A DNA stretch of 64,000 nucleotides from Candidatus Poribacteria bacterium (lineage in GTDB: Bacteria; Poribacteria; WGA-4E; WGA-3G), in the NCBI GenBank assembly GCA_026706025.1, contig JAPOZO010000034.1:34637-98636 (forward strand), in the 5' to 3' direction. Positions 54,059 through 61,667 of this stretch are shown in pieces; position 1 is the first letter of the stretch, and every line of letters starts with the position of its first letter. Both the position numbers and the translations under genes were made by a program. The notes below the pieces were generated by a model. That model was not told where the DNA came from and did no database searches. It saw only the letters and a program-made list of their open reading frames with translations.

Positions 54059-55773
54059 AAGGTCGGGATCTTTTTGGCGTTCCTGTCTAACGACTGTAGC
54101 ATTCTGGAAACACCTCCTGATTGACTAGCGAGACAACCGCATGTTTCAAGATAAGCGTGTGTGTTTGACGATATGAGAAAGGTTAGCGTCCTTTCTTTTT
54201 TCCAATGGGCAGGGGTATCTACTTTCGTCGGTTTTAGTGTATGTCCCAATTCAGTAACATCTATATCTTTTTTGGCGTGTTGTGGCTTCTTCTCTAATTT
54301 TCCTAATGCCTGGATATCCTTATATGGGATCGGTCCCGCTTCACCATCAGCATACGCAAAACACTCCGACGCATCTAAATTTGCCACCTGCTGAATAGCA
54401 TCGATTAACGACTGACTTTTGGCTTGGGCCTTATATCTGTGTTTGATAATATCATTGAGATTGTACTTCCCTTGACTCTGTTCACGGATCCACTTGTCTA
54501 AGTGAGCCGTAAACACGACTGATTTTGCTTTCACCTCTCTCATAGAATTACTATCCGTTGTCCAATAGGTAGACTTATATAATTCAGGAGGGTTCATCAG
54601 ATCCACATTGGATTTCGGTTTACTCCTATAGAAATCCTTACCCGGAAGTTGCTCATTGGGGTACAAACCGTAATAATCACTATAAAAGGTAAGCATCCAC
54701 CTGTCTTTGTTGAGGAGGCCCTGCTTTGATAGAATTTGGATAGAACTATAGATAGCAGCCCCCTCAATAAACCATTTATCTTGCTGATCGTAAGCGGGGG
54801 AATCCGAGGCATATCTGCTCCATTTATAGAAGACGCTTTTGGTGATATCAAACCACTGCGTTTCCGTTGGAGGTATTGACAATGTGGCACCCAACCCCAT
54901 GTTGTTTGATGCCGTCCATACATTATCACCTTCCTGCCTTGCTGGTGTGAATATGAATGTATACTCTTTCAGTGTCGGACCAAATAGGTCAATTATAGAT
55001 TGAAAGATTGAAAATGCAGTATTAGCAATCTCTGATTCATGTGGAGAATAACCTTCGTTTACGTATATCTTAACAACACTTTGATCTATCTGCTTGGTAT
55101 ATTCGGTAAATTGACCCAGCCCAATGACAGCACCGAATATCGCTTGTTTGGAACGTTCAGAGACGAGATGAAACTCTCCAACCTTTTCTGATTCCTGAAG
55201 CGTTGAAATAATATTCCACTTTTCAGGCGGTTTAATCTGAACCTTTACCTGCTTAATTTGCGTTCTCGGGAGAAGAAAGACATTCCTGCCATAGAACAAA
55301 CCAAAGTTCTCAGAAATGGAACCTGGAATCATTTGCGCATTTTTAACCGCCGGGTTTGGGGGTAGGTTTTCTCCTCCAACGCGGACTTGATAGACGATTT
55401 GTACGAATCTTTGCTTCCTTTTCGGGGAAATGACTAACTTGGATGCCGAATAACTCACATCTTCGTCTTTTTCTATTTTCTCCACAGAATATGAGTATCT
55501 CATCGGCTCGCCTACAGCGTCAAGGACAGAATCTATTTCCAGTGCCTGAAATTCCGCTGGAAGTCCGGCATCAAGGATAAGTTTGTTGGTATCAACTCCT
55601 TCAATATCAAGTTGGACCGAAAGGCTACCTTCCTTTGTGTTTATGTCAAATATTTTGTAGGTTAGATTAACCGATGTAGACTTTAGTTGATACCTTACAT
55701 ATATATGAATAACAAGATTTACCAAGATTACAATCGCACAAAAAATGATAGGTTTACGCATCAGTCGCCTCAT
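54019..55773 (-). CDS. N-terminal part of composite protein: degenerate M1-like peptidase
   Basis: 584 codons ending by a stop shortly after the frame slip. Signal anchor at residues 6-24 (IIFCAIVILVNLVIHIYV). The body resembles the M1/M61 gluzincin fold: WFIEGAAIYSSIQ matches the family WFxEGxAxY, but the upstream HExxH position reads SVFYKW, so zinc binding and catalysis are lost. Near residue 550, HAYLETCGCLASQSGGVSR starts the phosphatase-like domain continued in the next frame. AGGAGG occurs at the slip site. The gene lies about 310 bases downstream of the sigma54 promoter. ATG 55773 has only a weak ribosome site. Confidence 0.7.
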   Translation of the reverse strand: MRRLMRKPIIFCAIVILVNLVIHIYVRYQLKSTSVNLTYKIFDINTKEGSLSVQLDIEGVDTNKLILDAGLPAEFQALEIDSVLDAVGEPMRYSYSVEKIEKDEDVSYSASKLVISPKRKQRFVQIVYQVRVGGENLPPNPAVKNAQMIPGSISENFGLFYGRNVFLLPRTQIKQVKVQIKPPEKWNIISTLQESEKVGEFHLVSERSKQAIFGAVIGLGQFTEYTKQIDQSVVKIYVNEGYSPHESEIANTAFSIFQSIIDLFGPTLKEYTFIFTPARQEGDNVWTASNNMGLGATLSIPPTETQWFDITKSVFYKWSRYASDSPAYDQQDKWFIEGAAIYSSIQILSKQGLLNKDRWMLTFYSDYYGLYPNEQLPGKDFYRSKPKSNVDLMNPPELYKSTYWTTDSNSMREVKAKSVVFTAHLDKWIREQSQGKYNLNDIIKHRYKAQAKSQSLIDAIQQVANLDASECFAYADGEAGPIPYKDIQALGKLEKKPQHAKKDIDVTELGHTLKPTKVDTPAHWKKERTLTFLISSNTHAYLETCGCLASQSGGVSRMLQSLDRNAKKIPTLCCLVRVMLFQTE

Positions 55774-55783
55774 TCCAAATGTC

Positions 55784-55876
55784 TCACTTTCTATTTTGAG
55801 GGTTTACATAACTACTGAGCGTCGCCATCAATAAAAGTAGAACGATGGGTAACCATCTTCGGAGGTATTTTCTCAT
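55784..55876 (-). CDS. Small hydrophobic peptide, 30 residues
   Basis: ATG 55876 to TGA 55784. Sequence starts MRKYLRRWLPIVLLLLMATL: a basic N-terminus and one membrane segment. It lies about 200 bases after the sigma54 promoter and 10 bases before the composite gene. No strong ribosome site is visible, so it could be a chance frame or the translated leader of the operon. No family recognised. Confidence 0.35.
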   Translation of the reverse strand: MRKYLRRWLPIVLLLLMATLSSYVNPQNRK

Positions 55877-55975
55877 CGGTGGATACTTCTTGCTTTGAAG
55901 TCTGCCACTGGCGACGACAAGAGTCTCTCCCTTTAAGATACTATAGCACTCGGACTCCCGCCTAACAAAAGAGTC

Positions 55976-56016
55976 GCATCGCGGGCGACTGCACTTGTCG
56001 CGTCAGTCTGCGATGC
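55976..56016 (-). promoter_or_regulatory. Leader hairpin
   Basis: Outer stem GCATCGC/GCGATGC (7 bp) and inner stem GACTG/CAGTC (5 bp). It lies between the sigma54 promoter and the small peptide frame, in the predicted 5' leader. Confidence 0.5.
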
Positions 56017-56085
56017 AACACCAAAAACCCGCGATACTTCGTGTAAGAGACAACTAACATCAAGGGATTTGGCTTACACTAACTT

Positions 56086-56103
56086 AAGCAAAAATCGTGC
56101 CAA
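56086..56103 (-). promoter_or_regulatory. Sigma54 promoter (-24/-12)
   Basis: Minus-strand TTGGCACGATTTTTGCTT matches the sigma54 consensus TTGGCACG-N4-TTGC exactly, with GG at -24 and GC at -12. It points toward the small peptide and the composite cytochrome gene. A sigma54 activator gene is directly upstream. Confidence 0.85.
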
Positions 56104-56214
56104 TCGGTGAAATCGTGATATCCAGCCCTGTTATAACTTTGTCCGTCAAGGCGATACGCGGGATCCAGACTGGACGCGATGTGATCGGATTGCTTAAAGT
56201 CGTTTTTCGTCGAG

Positions 56215-56231
56215 TGTTTCAAAATGAAACA
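56215..56231. promoter_or_regulatory. Dyad, candidate enhancer site A
   Basis: TGTTTCAAAATGAAACA, a dyad with TGTTTCA/TGAAACA arms, 112-128 bases upstream of the -24 element. Same arms as the two dyads at 56288-56322. Confidence 0.6.
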
Positions 56232-56284
56232 AGTTTGGAAGCGGTATAGGTTGCGGAGCCTTTGATAAAGCGGGTTACAGCGTG

Positions 56285-56325
56285 TTGTGTTCCAATATGA
56301 AACGCTGTTTCATATTGGAACACAA
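56285..56325. promoter_or_regulatory. Paired dyads B and C in a perfect palindrome
   Basis: TGTTCCAATATGAAACG (56288-56304) and TGTTTCATATTGGAACA (56306-56322) are related to site A and together form a palindrome with exact 19-base arms around GCT. It begins four bases after the activator stop. Position (about 190-220 bases upstream of the sigma54 promoter) fits an enhancer. The plus strand has T5 after it, but no plus-strand gene enters, so a terminator role is less likely. Confidence 0.6.
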
Positions 56326-56328
56326 TTT

Positions 56329-57309
56329 TTAGGGTAGCAGGTTATATTGCTTCAATTTCCGATAAAGTGTGGTTCTACCGATGCCTAACGCCCGTGCTGC
56401 ATCGGTAATATTATTGTCCGTCACTTTGAGAGCGCGGACAATGGCTCTGCGTTCAACTTCGTCAAGCGGAAGAATAACAGGAGTATCCGTCGGGCTGCCT
56501 GTAGCGGTTTGTGAGTCCTCTTGTGTGAGATGCGAAGGGAGGCTTTGTGGTTGCAGCTGGTCTGTTGTCTCAAACAAAACGGCACTTTCAATGGCGTTTT
56601 TCAGTTCGCGCACGTTACCGGGGAAATCATGCTGCATCAACATCTGTAAGGCATTAGCAGAAATGGCACGAACGGGTTTTTCGGCGGCTGCGGCAGATTT
56701 TTTCAGGAAATGATATGCCAAGATAGGAATATCTTCGCGCCGTTCTCTTAGCGGCGGAACCATGATTTGGAACGCTGCAAGTCGATGGTACAAGTCAAAG
56801 CGGAAGTCGCTCTTTTTGGCGGTATCCGTTAAATTCTGATGCGTGGCTGTTAGTACACGGATGTCAATGGCGATGGTCTTTGTGCCACCAATCCTCTGAA
56901 ACTCCCGTTCTTCTAACACACGCAGCAACTTCGCTTGTAAAGCCAGTGGCATATCCCCAATTTCATCGAGAAAAAGTGTGCCGGTGTTTGCTTGTTCAAA
57001 CTTCCCGATCCGCCGCTTGGTGGCTCCGGTGAAAGCACCGCGTTCATGGCCAAATAACTCGCTCTCAATCAATTCGGCTGGTATTGCAGCACAATTGATG
57101 GCAACGAAAGGTCCCGATTTTCGCGGGTTGTTATCGTGTATTGATTTTGCGACCAATTCTTTGCCGGTCCCGGTTTCGCCTTGAATCAGGACGGTAATAT
57201 CCCCTGCTGCCGCCGTTTGAATTTGGGTGAATAGGTGCTGCATTTTTTCGGTTTTGCCGATGATTTCACCAAAAGAATGGTTCGTCTCAAGTTTGGTTCG
57301 TAATGCCAT
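56329..57309 (-). CDS. Sigma54-dependent transcriptional activator
   Basis: 326 residues: an AAA+ domain starts almost at once. Walker A GETGTGK (44-50), GAFTGA at 91-96 (the sigma54-contacting loop), Walker B LFLDEIGD near 112-119, and the arginine-finger region FRFDLYHRL. The C-terminal Fis-type helix-turn-helix is ITDAARALGIGRTTLYRKLKQY. No receiver or GAF sensor domain precedes the AAA+ module, as in PspF, so it would be controlled by a partner or by its expression. AAAAGGAGATT precedes ATG 57309. It probably acts on the promoter at 56086. Confidence 0.9.
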   Translation of the reverse strand: MALRTKLETNHSFGEIIGKTEKMQHLFTQIQTAAAGDITVLIQGETGTGKELVAKSIHDNNPRKSGPFVAINCAAIPAELIESELFGHERGAFTGATKRRIGKFEQANTGTLFLDEIGDMPLALQAKLLRVLEEREFQRIGGTKTIAIDIRVLTATHQNLTDTAKKSDFRFDLYHRLAAFQIMVPPLRERREDIPILAYHFLKKSAAAAEKPVRAISANALQMLMQHDFPGNVRELKNAIESAVLFETTDQLQPQSLPSHLTQEDSQTATGSPTDTPVILPLDEVERRAIVRALKVTDNNITDAARALGIGRTTLYRKLKQYNLLP

Positions 57310-58049
57310 AATCTCCTTTTCATCTGCTGGATATGAACACCTTTTGACATGTCGCGGTAACTCATACCATTTCTGAGTAACGGCTTCTGGTTAATAAAAA
57401 ACCGGTTAGTAGTCGCACAATTTTGAGACGTACCCGCCTAAATGCGCCCTGCCTTATTGCGCCTCAGACATTCGCCTTGCTATGAATTCCAAAATCTCTT
57501 AAATGCGAATTTATTTTTCAGATTTGATATTATAGGACTTACGCATTTCCTCTTAAAGTCATCTTGATAAGCGGGATTTATTTAAAAGTCAAAAATCTAT
57601 CATCTTGTACTAAGTTTGAGCAAGTTTTATTGTATTTCATGTAATGCAAAACAAAAATAGAGCCTTCACATTACTATAACGCGTATGTTAGAATGAAAGG
57701 TTGCATAAAATAGACATTAGACATGATAATTGGTAAATTGTGTGTTCTTGTCCACTGGTTTTTGGTCATCCGACAAACACATTTTTACTTAATTAAAATG
57801 GCAAAAATGAAGACAACTCGCAAATGACACCGCTAAAAGACAACAAAACAACGTGAAATATATCCTAAGCGTTAATTCGCACAATATGTTCTTAAATCGT
57901 TATAATGTCTGATTAAACTAAGCTTTGGACAATTTTCAGCGGGTGGGCAACATAGAAGAAACACCCCAGCAAAAACTCCCCTACACAAGATACATAGCAC
58001 TCCTAATGAGTTTAAGAAATAAAATGGGTAATTTACTCCAGACCCGGTA

Positions 58050-58086
58050 GGTGCGGTTTCCTAACCGCACCATAGGTGTCAATTTA
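58050..58086. repeat. GGTGCGGTTTCCTAACCGCACC unit, copy 1
   Basis: Hairpin with 9-bp arms GGTGCGGTT/AACCGCACC followed by ATAGGTGTCAATTTAG. An identical 37-base unit is at 58348-58384; a diverged one begins at 58850. Confidence 0.8.
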
Positions 58087-58347
58087 GTGATTTTTTGATG
58101 GCATTTTAGCATAAATGATATAAACATGCCGCCCTTACAGGGCTGAGGAAACGAGGGAAACGCGTTTCTATAAACATTGCGTCCCTACGGGACTGAAGAG
58201 GGCTTTGAGATCTTCAAGGTTTCCGCGTAGTATCCGGTTCGGTTAGGGGATTTAGTCTGGGAATAGACTAAATCCATTCCTTGTATTACATTCCGAACCT
58301 ACCGGACCTGGGTCCGAGGCGGTTTTTCTCCTTAAATTGACGCTTAT

Positions 58348-58384
58348 GGTGCGGTTTCCTAACCGCACCATAGGTGTCAATTTA
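58348..58384. repeat. GGTGCGGTTTCCTAACCGCACC unit, copy 2
   Basis: Identical to 58050-58086, including the flanking ATAGGTGTCAATTTAG. Confidence 0.8.
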
Positions 58385-58730
58385 GGGGTTTTCTCAGCAT
58401 TTTGGCGTTCCACAGATGCCGCAGAAACACCCTATCAAATACCCCCTACGGGGCTTGGGTCTATGGTGTTGGCGCGTTCTACACAGATGCCGCCCCTACG
58501 GGGCTAAAGAGAATATCACGGCATACAAGGTTTGCGTCTAAGATCAGACGGAGTTAGGAACCGCGAAGAAATACGCAGAAATACCCCTATCAAATACCCC
58601 AAGCAATACGCAGAAATACCCCAGCAAAAACTCCCCAAGCAAATACCCTAAGCAAATAAACCCTACAGGACTGAAGAGGGTTTTGAAGTCTTCAAGGTTT
58701 CCGCGTCGTATCCGGTTCGGTTGGGAATGC

Positions 58731-58812
58731 AGATCGCATGAATCAACGGTATGAATGCCTTATGGGCATTCCCCGGGGTGAGTACACCGCAAAACCGAAC
58801 CTATCGGTCCTG
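58731..58812. repeat. Dispersed 80-bp repeat, copy 2
   Basis: Same unit as 31050-31137: ATGAATCAACGGTATGAATG, CCTTATGGGCATTCCCCGGG and GAGTACACCGCAAAACC. Confidence 0.75.
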
Positions 58813-59046
58813 GGTCTGAAACGGTTGTTGTTTCTAAAATTGACACTTATGGTGCGGTTAGAAACCGCCCCTACCAGTGAAGTGCGTAAGTCCCGTTAAG
58901 ATAACAGAGGATAGAATGCCTTTCTATAATTACAGTAGTTTGGGCAATTCATGTCGCATTTCAGTTGCGTTCTGAAAGGTTGAAAGGGTTTTCTTTGGTG
59001 TTTCATCTGCCACAGAACTTACCAAAAAATAACGGTAACTGGTAAT

Positions 59047-59141
59047 ATGCCACAGGCTAACAGCCTATGCTACAAAAAACTGTCAAAACTTGGGAATATG
59101 CCACAGGCTAACAGCCTATGCTACAAAAAACTGTCAAAACT
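59047..59141. repeat. Tandem ACAGGCTAACAGCCTATG unit, two copies
   Basis: Two direct copies of ATGCCACAGGCTAACAGCCT followed by ATGCTACAAAAAACTGTC and AAAACT. A third copy is at 29369-29425. AGGCT/AGCCT gives a small hairpin. Confidence 0.75.
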
Positions 59142-59207
59142 GCGGAAAGGGTGCATGGTCTCTGAGGTATCGAAAAGTGCCTATATCAGGTCCACGGAGA
59201 GAAAAAA

Positions 59208-59236
59208 TTGACAAAAAAGCGTGAACGCTTTACAAT
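59208..59236 (+). promoter_or_regulatory. Sigma70 promoter with palindrome in spacer
   Basis: TTGACA at 59208-59213, a 17-base spacer and TACAAT at 59231-59236, a near-perfect promoter 29 bases before the start codon at 59265. The spacer holds AAAGCGTgaACGCTTT (59216-59231), arms exactly complementary, a good candidate operator for a repressor of this operon. Confidence 0.7.
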
Positions 59237-59264
59237 AGATGAAAAAACAGAGGTAGGACAGAGG

Positions 59265-60074
59265 ATGAAAATTGCAATATGCAACGAGATGTTTGAAGAT
59301 TGGAAAATCGAGGATGTATTCACTTATGCCGCTGAACTCGGATACGAGGCAGTCGAGATTGCCCCGTTTACCTTAGCAGATTCAGTGTTAGACATCAGCC
59401 AGACTGAACGGACACGTATCCGTAAGGCGGCGGCAGATGCGAAGATAGAGATTGCGGGGCTGCACTGGCTGCTGGTTTCGCCGCCGGGGTTGTACGTTAA
59501 TCATCCAGATGCCGAGATTCGCGAGGAGACACGCGATTATTTCCTGGCACTGGTAAATCTATGCGCGGATTTAGGCGGAGAGGTGATGGTCATCGGTTCA
59601 CCGCAACAACGGAATGTGATGGACCCACTTAGTTTCGATGAGGCGTGGGAGTACGCACGGGCGACTTTCTCTGAAAGTGCTGCACTGGCAGGTGAAAGAG
59701 GCGTTATGCTGTGTATGGAACCGTTGTCAAGCGATCAGACGAACTTCATCACGCACCCTGATACAGCCGTTGAGATGGTGAAGGCTGTCAATCACCCAAA
59801 TTTCGAGATGATTCTGGATGTGTGTAGTACAGCGAAAGAGGGGATAGATATGCCGACGCAGATCCGTAAACACGCGCCGCACGTCGCACATTTTCATTCC
59901 AATGACGACAACGGCTACCTCCCCGGTTCTGGCGGTGTGGACTATCCACCGATTATTGAGGCATTGAAAGAGATTGATTATAAGGGTTATGTCTCAACAG
60001 AGGTCTTCGATTTCAAACCGGATCCGAAGACGATTGCGGAACAGAGCATCGAATTTGTGAAGTCGCTACTGTAG
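59265..60074 (+). CDS. Sugar phosphate isomerase/epimerase (TIM barrel)
   Basis: 269 residues from ATG 59265; an in-frame TTG at 59208 is the -35 element instead. AP endonuclease 2 / xylose isomerase-like TIM barrel: KIAICNEMFEDWKIEDVF, LGYEAVEIAPF, AGLHWLLVSPPGLY, LCMEPLSSDQTNF (metal-binding Glu), LDVCSTAKEG (Asp), HFHSNDDNGYLPGSGGVDY (His/Asp) and YVSTEVFDFKPDP (Glu). The metal ligands of sugar epimerases are in place, so activity on a keto-sugar or cyclitol is likely. It is followed by the 60084 gene after 9 bases. Confidence 0.85.
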   Translation: MKIAICNEMFEDWKIEDVFTYAAELGYEAVEIAPFTLADSVLDISQTERTRIRKAAADAKIEIAGLHWLLVSPPGLYVNHPDAEIREETRDYFLALVNLCADLGGEVMVIGSPQQRNVMDPLSFDEAWEYARATFSESAALAGERGVMLCMEPLSSDQTNFITHPDTAVEMVKAVNHPNFEMILDVCSTAKEGIDMPTQIRKHAPHVAHFHSNDDNGYLPGSGGVDYPPIIEALKEIDYKGYVSTEVFDFKPDPKTIAEQSIEFVKSLL

Positions 60075-60083
60075 GAGAAATTG

Positions 60084-61661
60084 ATGGACAACACTATCCA
60101 CGAATGCTACACCGAGTATACGACGCTTAGAAGTGAGATGGGACGTTGGCTGAAACAGAGTATGCTACTGGATCCACCGGGTCCGAATGATGGTGGCGAA
60201 GATGAAGCGAACTATGCGCTGGCGTGGTTTCCGCATTATCTTATCACTGGCGATGCGACTGTCCTGCAGCATTTCGATATGCTGAAAGCAGCACTGATCG
60301 GTTGGGTAAAGCGCGATTGTCTTCACGGCTATGAACCGAAGGCGGAGGCACATCACGGACCGGAACCGTTTCTGCTGTTTCTGCCTCGTTATATCGGTTT
60401 GATGCCAGCGGACACGGAAGCCACCGATCTATTGACGGACGCAGCAGAACATATCGGCAATTGGGTACCAGAGATTCCAGCGTGGTATGATTATGACCGA
60501 GATACATTTATCGGTTACAACATCGGTAGCCGTGATGTGAGGAACGACGAAAAGAACGCTTATGAGATGGCGGAGCATTTCCGATTTATTCACATCGCGC
60601 TTGCGGCGTATCGTGTGACAGATGAAGAACGCTATTTAACATGGTCGCTGCGGTATGGCAGAAAGCGTGCGGAACGGCTGATTGCGGCACCGGATCCGAT
60701 GCCGTTGATCTGGACACTTGATGGTGAGGGACTTGATGAAACCGCGGTCAACGCGAAGAATTTACAGCGGCTCGTGGCAAGTACGCATCACATCGTAGGG
60801 GACCCACTTGCTGGTATTGAAGTGCTGTTGGCTTCTGGTGCCATCTATGCGTTGGGCGATCTCTATCTGTTGTCTGGAAAAGAGATATTTAAAACGGCGG
60901 CAAAACGAATTGTAGAACCGCTTGTGTCATCATTGGGTGATCCGTATAACGATCCGGCGGCGGCGGCGTTGAGTTACTACCGTTGGACATTTGAAGACAC
61001 CGATTTTGATGCGGCGATCCGTGTGGCGTTAGCGGATTTGCCTGACGAACCACCAGAACTACTGGCGTTGGTTTTTCCGCAAGAGACGCGTCGCCGGGAA
61101 CCCGGTGTCGGGAAACGATCGGATATGGCATATTGGGGAGAATGGTCAGATGATGGCTCTGTGAGACCGATTCGGGAACCATCAACGGCTACTTTGACGC
61201 TGGCGTATCAGGTGACGGGTGAGGCTGGCTATGCGATGCGTGCCCTCCGAAGTGCTGCGAGGCGTTTGGGTATGGCGCGGCGGGTGTTGCGCGGTGGACG
61301 GGAACATGCGGATATGGGAGGCGCGGTCTGTTCAGTTGCAGCAGGACACGGACGGAATTGGGGACAAGGTGCTGTCACTGCGTGCTATGGTCCTTTGCTT
61401 CTGGGGACGCGTGAGGTACAGAGTGAAGTCACACAACTTTTGGAGATCAAACAAAACAACGGAAACAACCATCCACCGCCGAGGCTTCTCTCTCTCGTGC
61501 GCCCCATTTTAGGAAGCAAGGAAGGGAATGCGGAAGCAGTATTCTATAATGGTGGCGATACATCGCTTACATTTTCGTGGCGGTTCCGAAGCACAAGCGA
61601 AATATCAACGTGGCATGAAGAAACGCTTACGGCACAGGAAAGTAAAAAAAGAATATTGTAA
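60084..61661 (+). CDS. Unassigned alpha-helical protein, second gene of operon
   Basis: 525 residues from ATG 60084, preceded by AGGAG. Evenly spaced helical repeats (AWFPHYLITGDATVLQHF, FRFIHIALAAYRVTDEERYL, GAIYALGDLYLLSGKEIF, ATLTLAYQVTGEAGYAMRALR) give an alpha/alpha-toroid pattern like glycan lyases and glycoside hydrolases of GH88/105/127 types, but I cannot assign a family. A His-rich segment KAEAHHGPEPF and the pair VASTHHIVGDPLAG may be active-site. No signal peptide. Coupling with the epimerase suggests sugar or glycan breakdown. Confidence 0.6.
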   Translation: MDNTIHECYTEYTTLRSEMGRWLKQSMLLDPPGPNDGGEDEANYALAWFPHYLITGDATVLQHFDMLKAALIGWVKRDCLHGYEPKAEAHHGPEPFLLFLPRYIGLMPADTEATDLLTDAAEHIGNWVPEIPAWYDYDRDTFIGYNIGSRDVRNDEKNAYEMAEHFRFIHIALAAYRVTDEERYLTWSLRYGRKRAERLIAAPDPMPLIWTLDGEGLDETAVNAKNLQRLVASTHHIVGDPLAGIEVLLASGAIYALGDLYLLSGKEIFKTAAKRIVEPLVSSLGDPYNDPAAAALSYYRWTFEDTDFDAAIRVALADLPDEPPELLALVFPQETRRREPGVGKRSDMAYWGEWSDDGSVRPIREPSTATLTLAYQVTGEAGYAMRALRSAARRLGMARRVLRGGREHADMGGAVCSVAAGHGRNWGQGAVTACYGPLLLGTREVQSEVTQLLEIKQNNGNNHPPPRLLSLVRPILGSKEGNAEAVFYNGGDTSLTFSWRFRSTSEISTWHEETLTAQESKKRIL

Positions 61662-61667
61662 CTGCCC

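Larger units (their letters stand above)
55774..56328. other. Regulatory region between activator and cytochrome genes
   Basis: A 555-base gap that holds a sigma54 promoter, three dyads, a leader hairpin and a 30-residue frame, each listed separately. Confidence 0.7.
57310..59207. repeat. 1.9-kb gene-free repeat island
   Basis: No credible gene. 57310-58000 is A/T-rich and largely unique. From 58020 to 59150 it is a mosaic of intergenic repeats: GGTGCGGTTTCCTAACCGCACC hairpins (58050, 58348), GCCGCCCCTACGGGGCT units (58125-58200, 58490), the 80-base unit copy 2 (58731-58812), the GGTTTTGAAGTCTTCAAGG unit (58680) and ACAGGCTAACAGCCTATG units (59047, 59097). Several share a sequence with other gaps of the window. 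Confidence 0.7.

Noticed and set aside
56285..56325. Terminator for the sigma54 activator gene
   Set aside because: On the activator's strand no T-run follows the hairpin, and its halves match the dyad at 56215; an operator function fits better.
57310..57400. N-terminal sensor domain upstream of the sigma54 activator start
   Set aside because: The frame is open for about 28 codons before a stop, but AAGGAGATT lies right at ATG 57309 and the upstream residues match nothing recognisable.
57722..57826. 34-residue plus-strand frame in the A/T-rich half of the repeat island
   Set aside because: No ribosome site, no conservation evidence, and composition expected by chance.
58020..59150. CRISPR array
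   Set aside because: Repeats are of different families and irregular spacing, with no constant direct repeat plus spacer layout.
59208..59264. N-terminal extension of the epimerase from TTG 59208
   Set aside because: The TTG is the first base of the -35 element and the stretch matches promoter, not protein, sequence.
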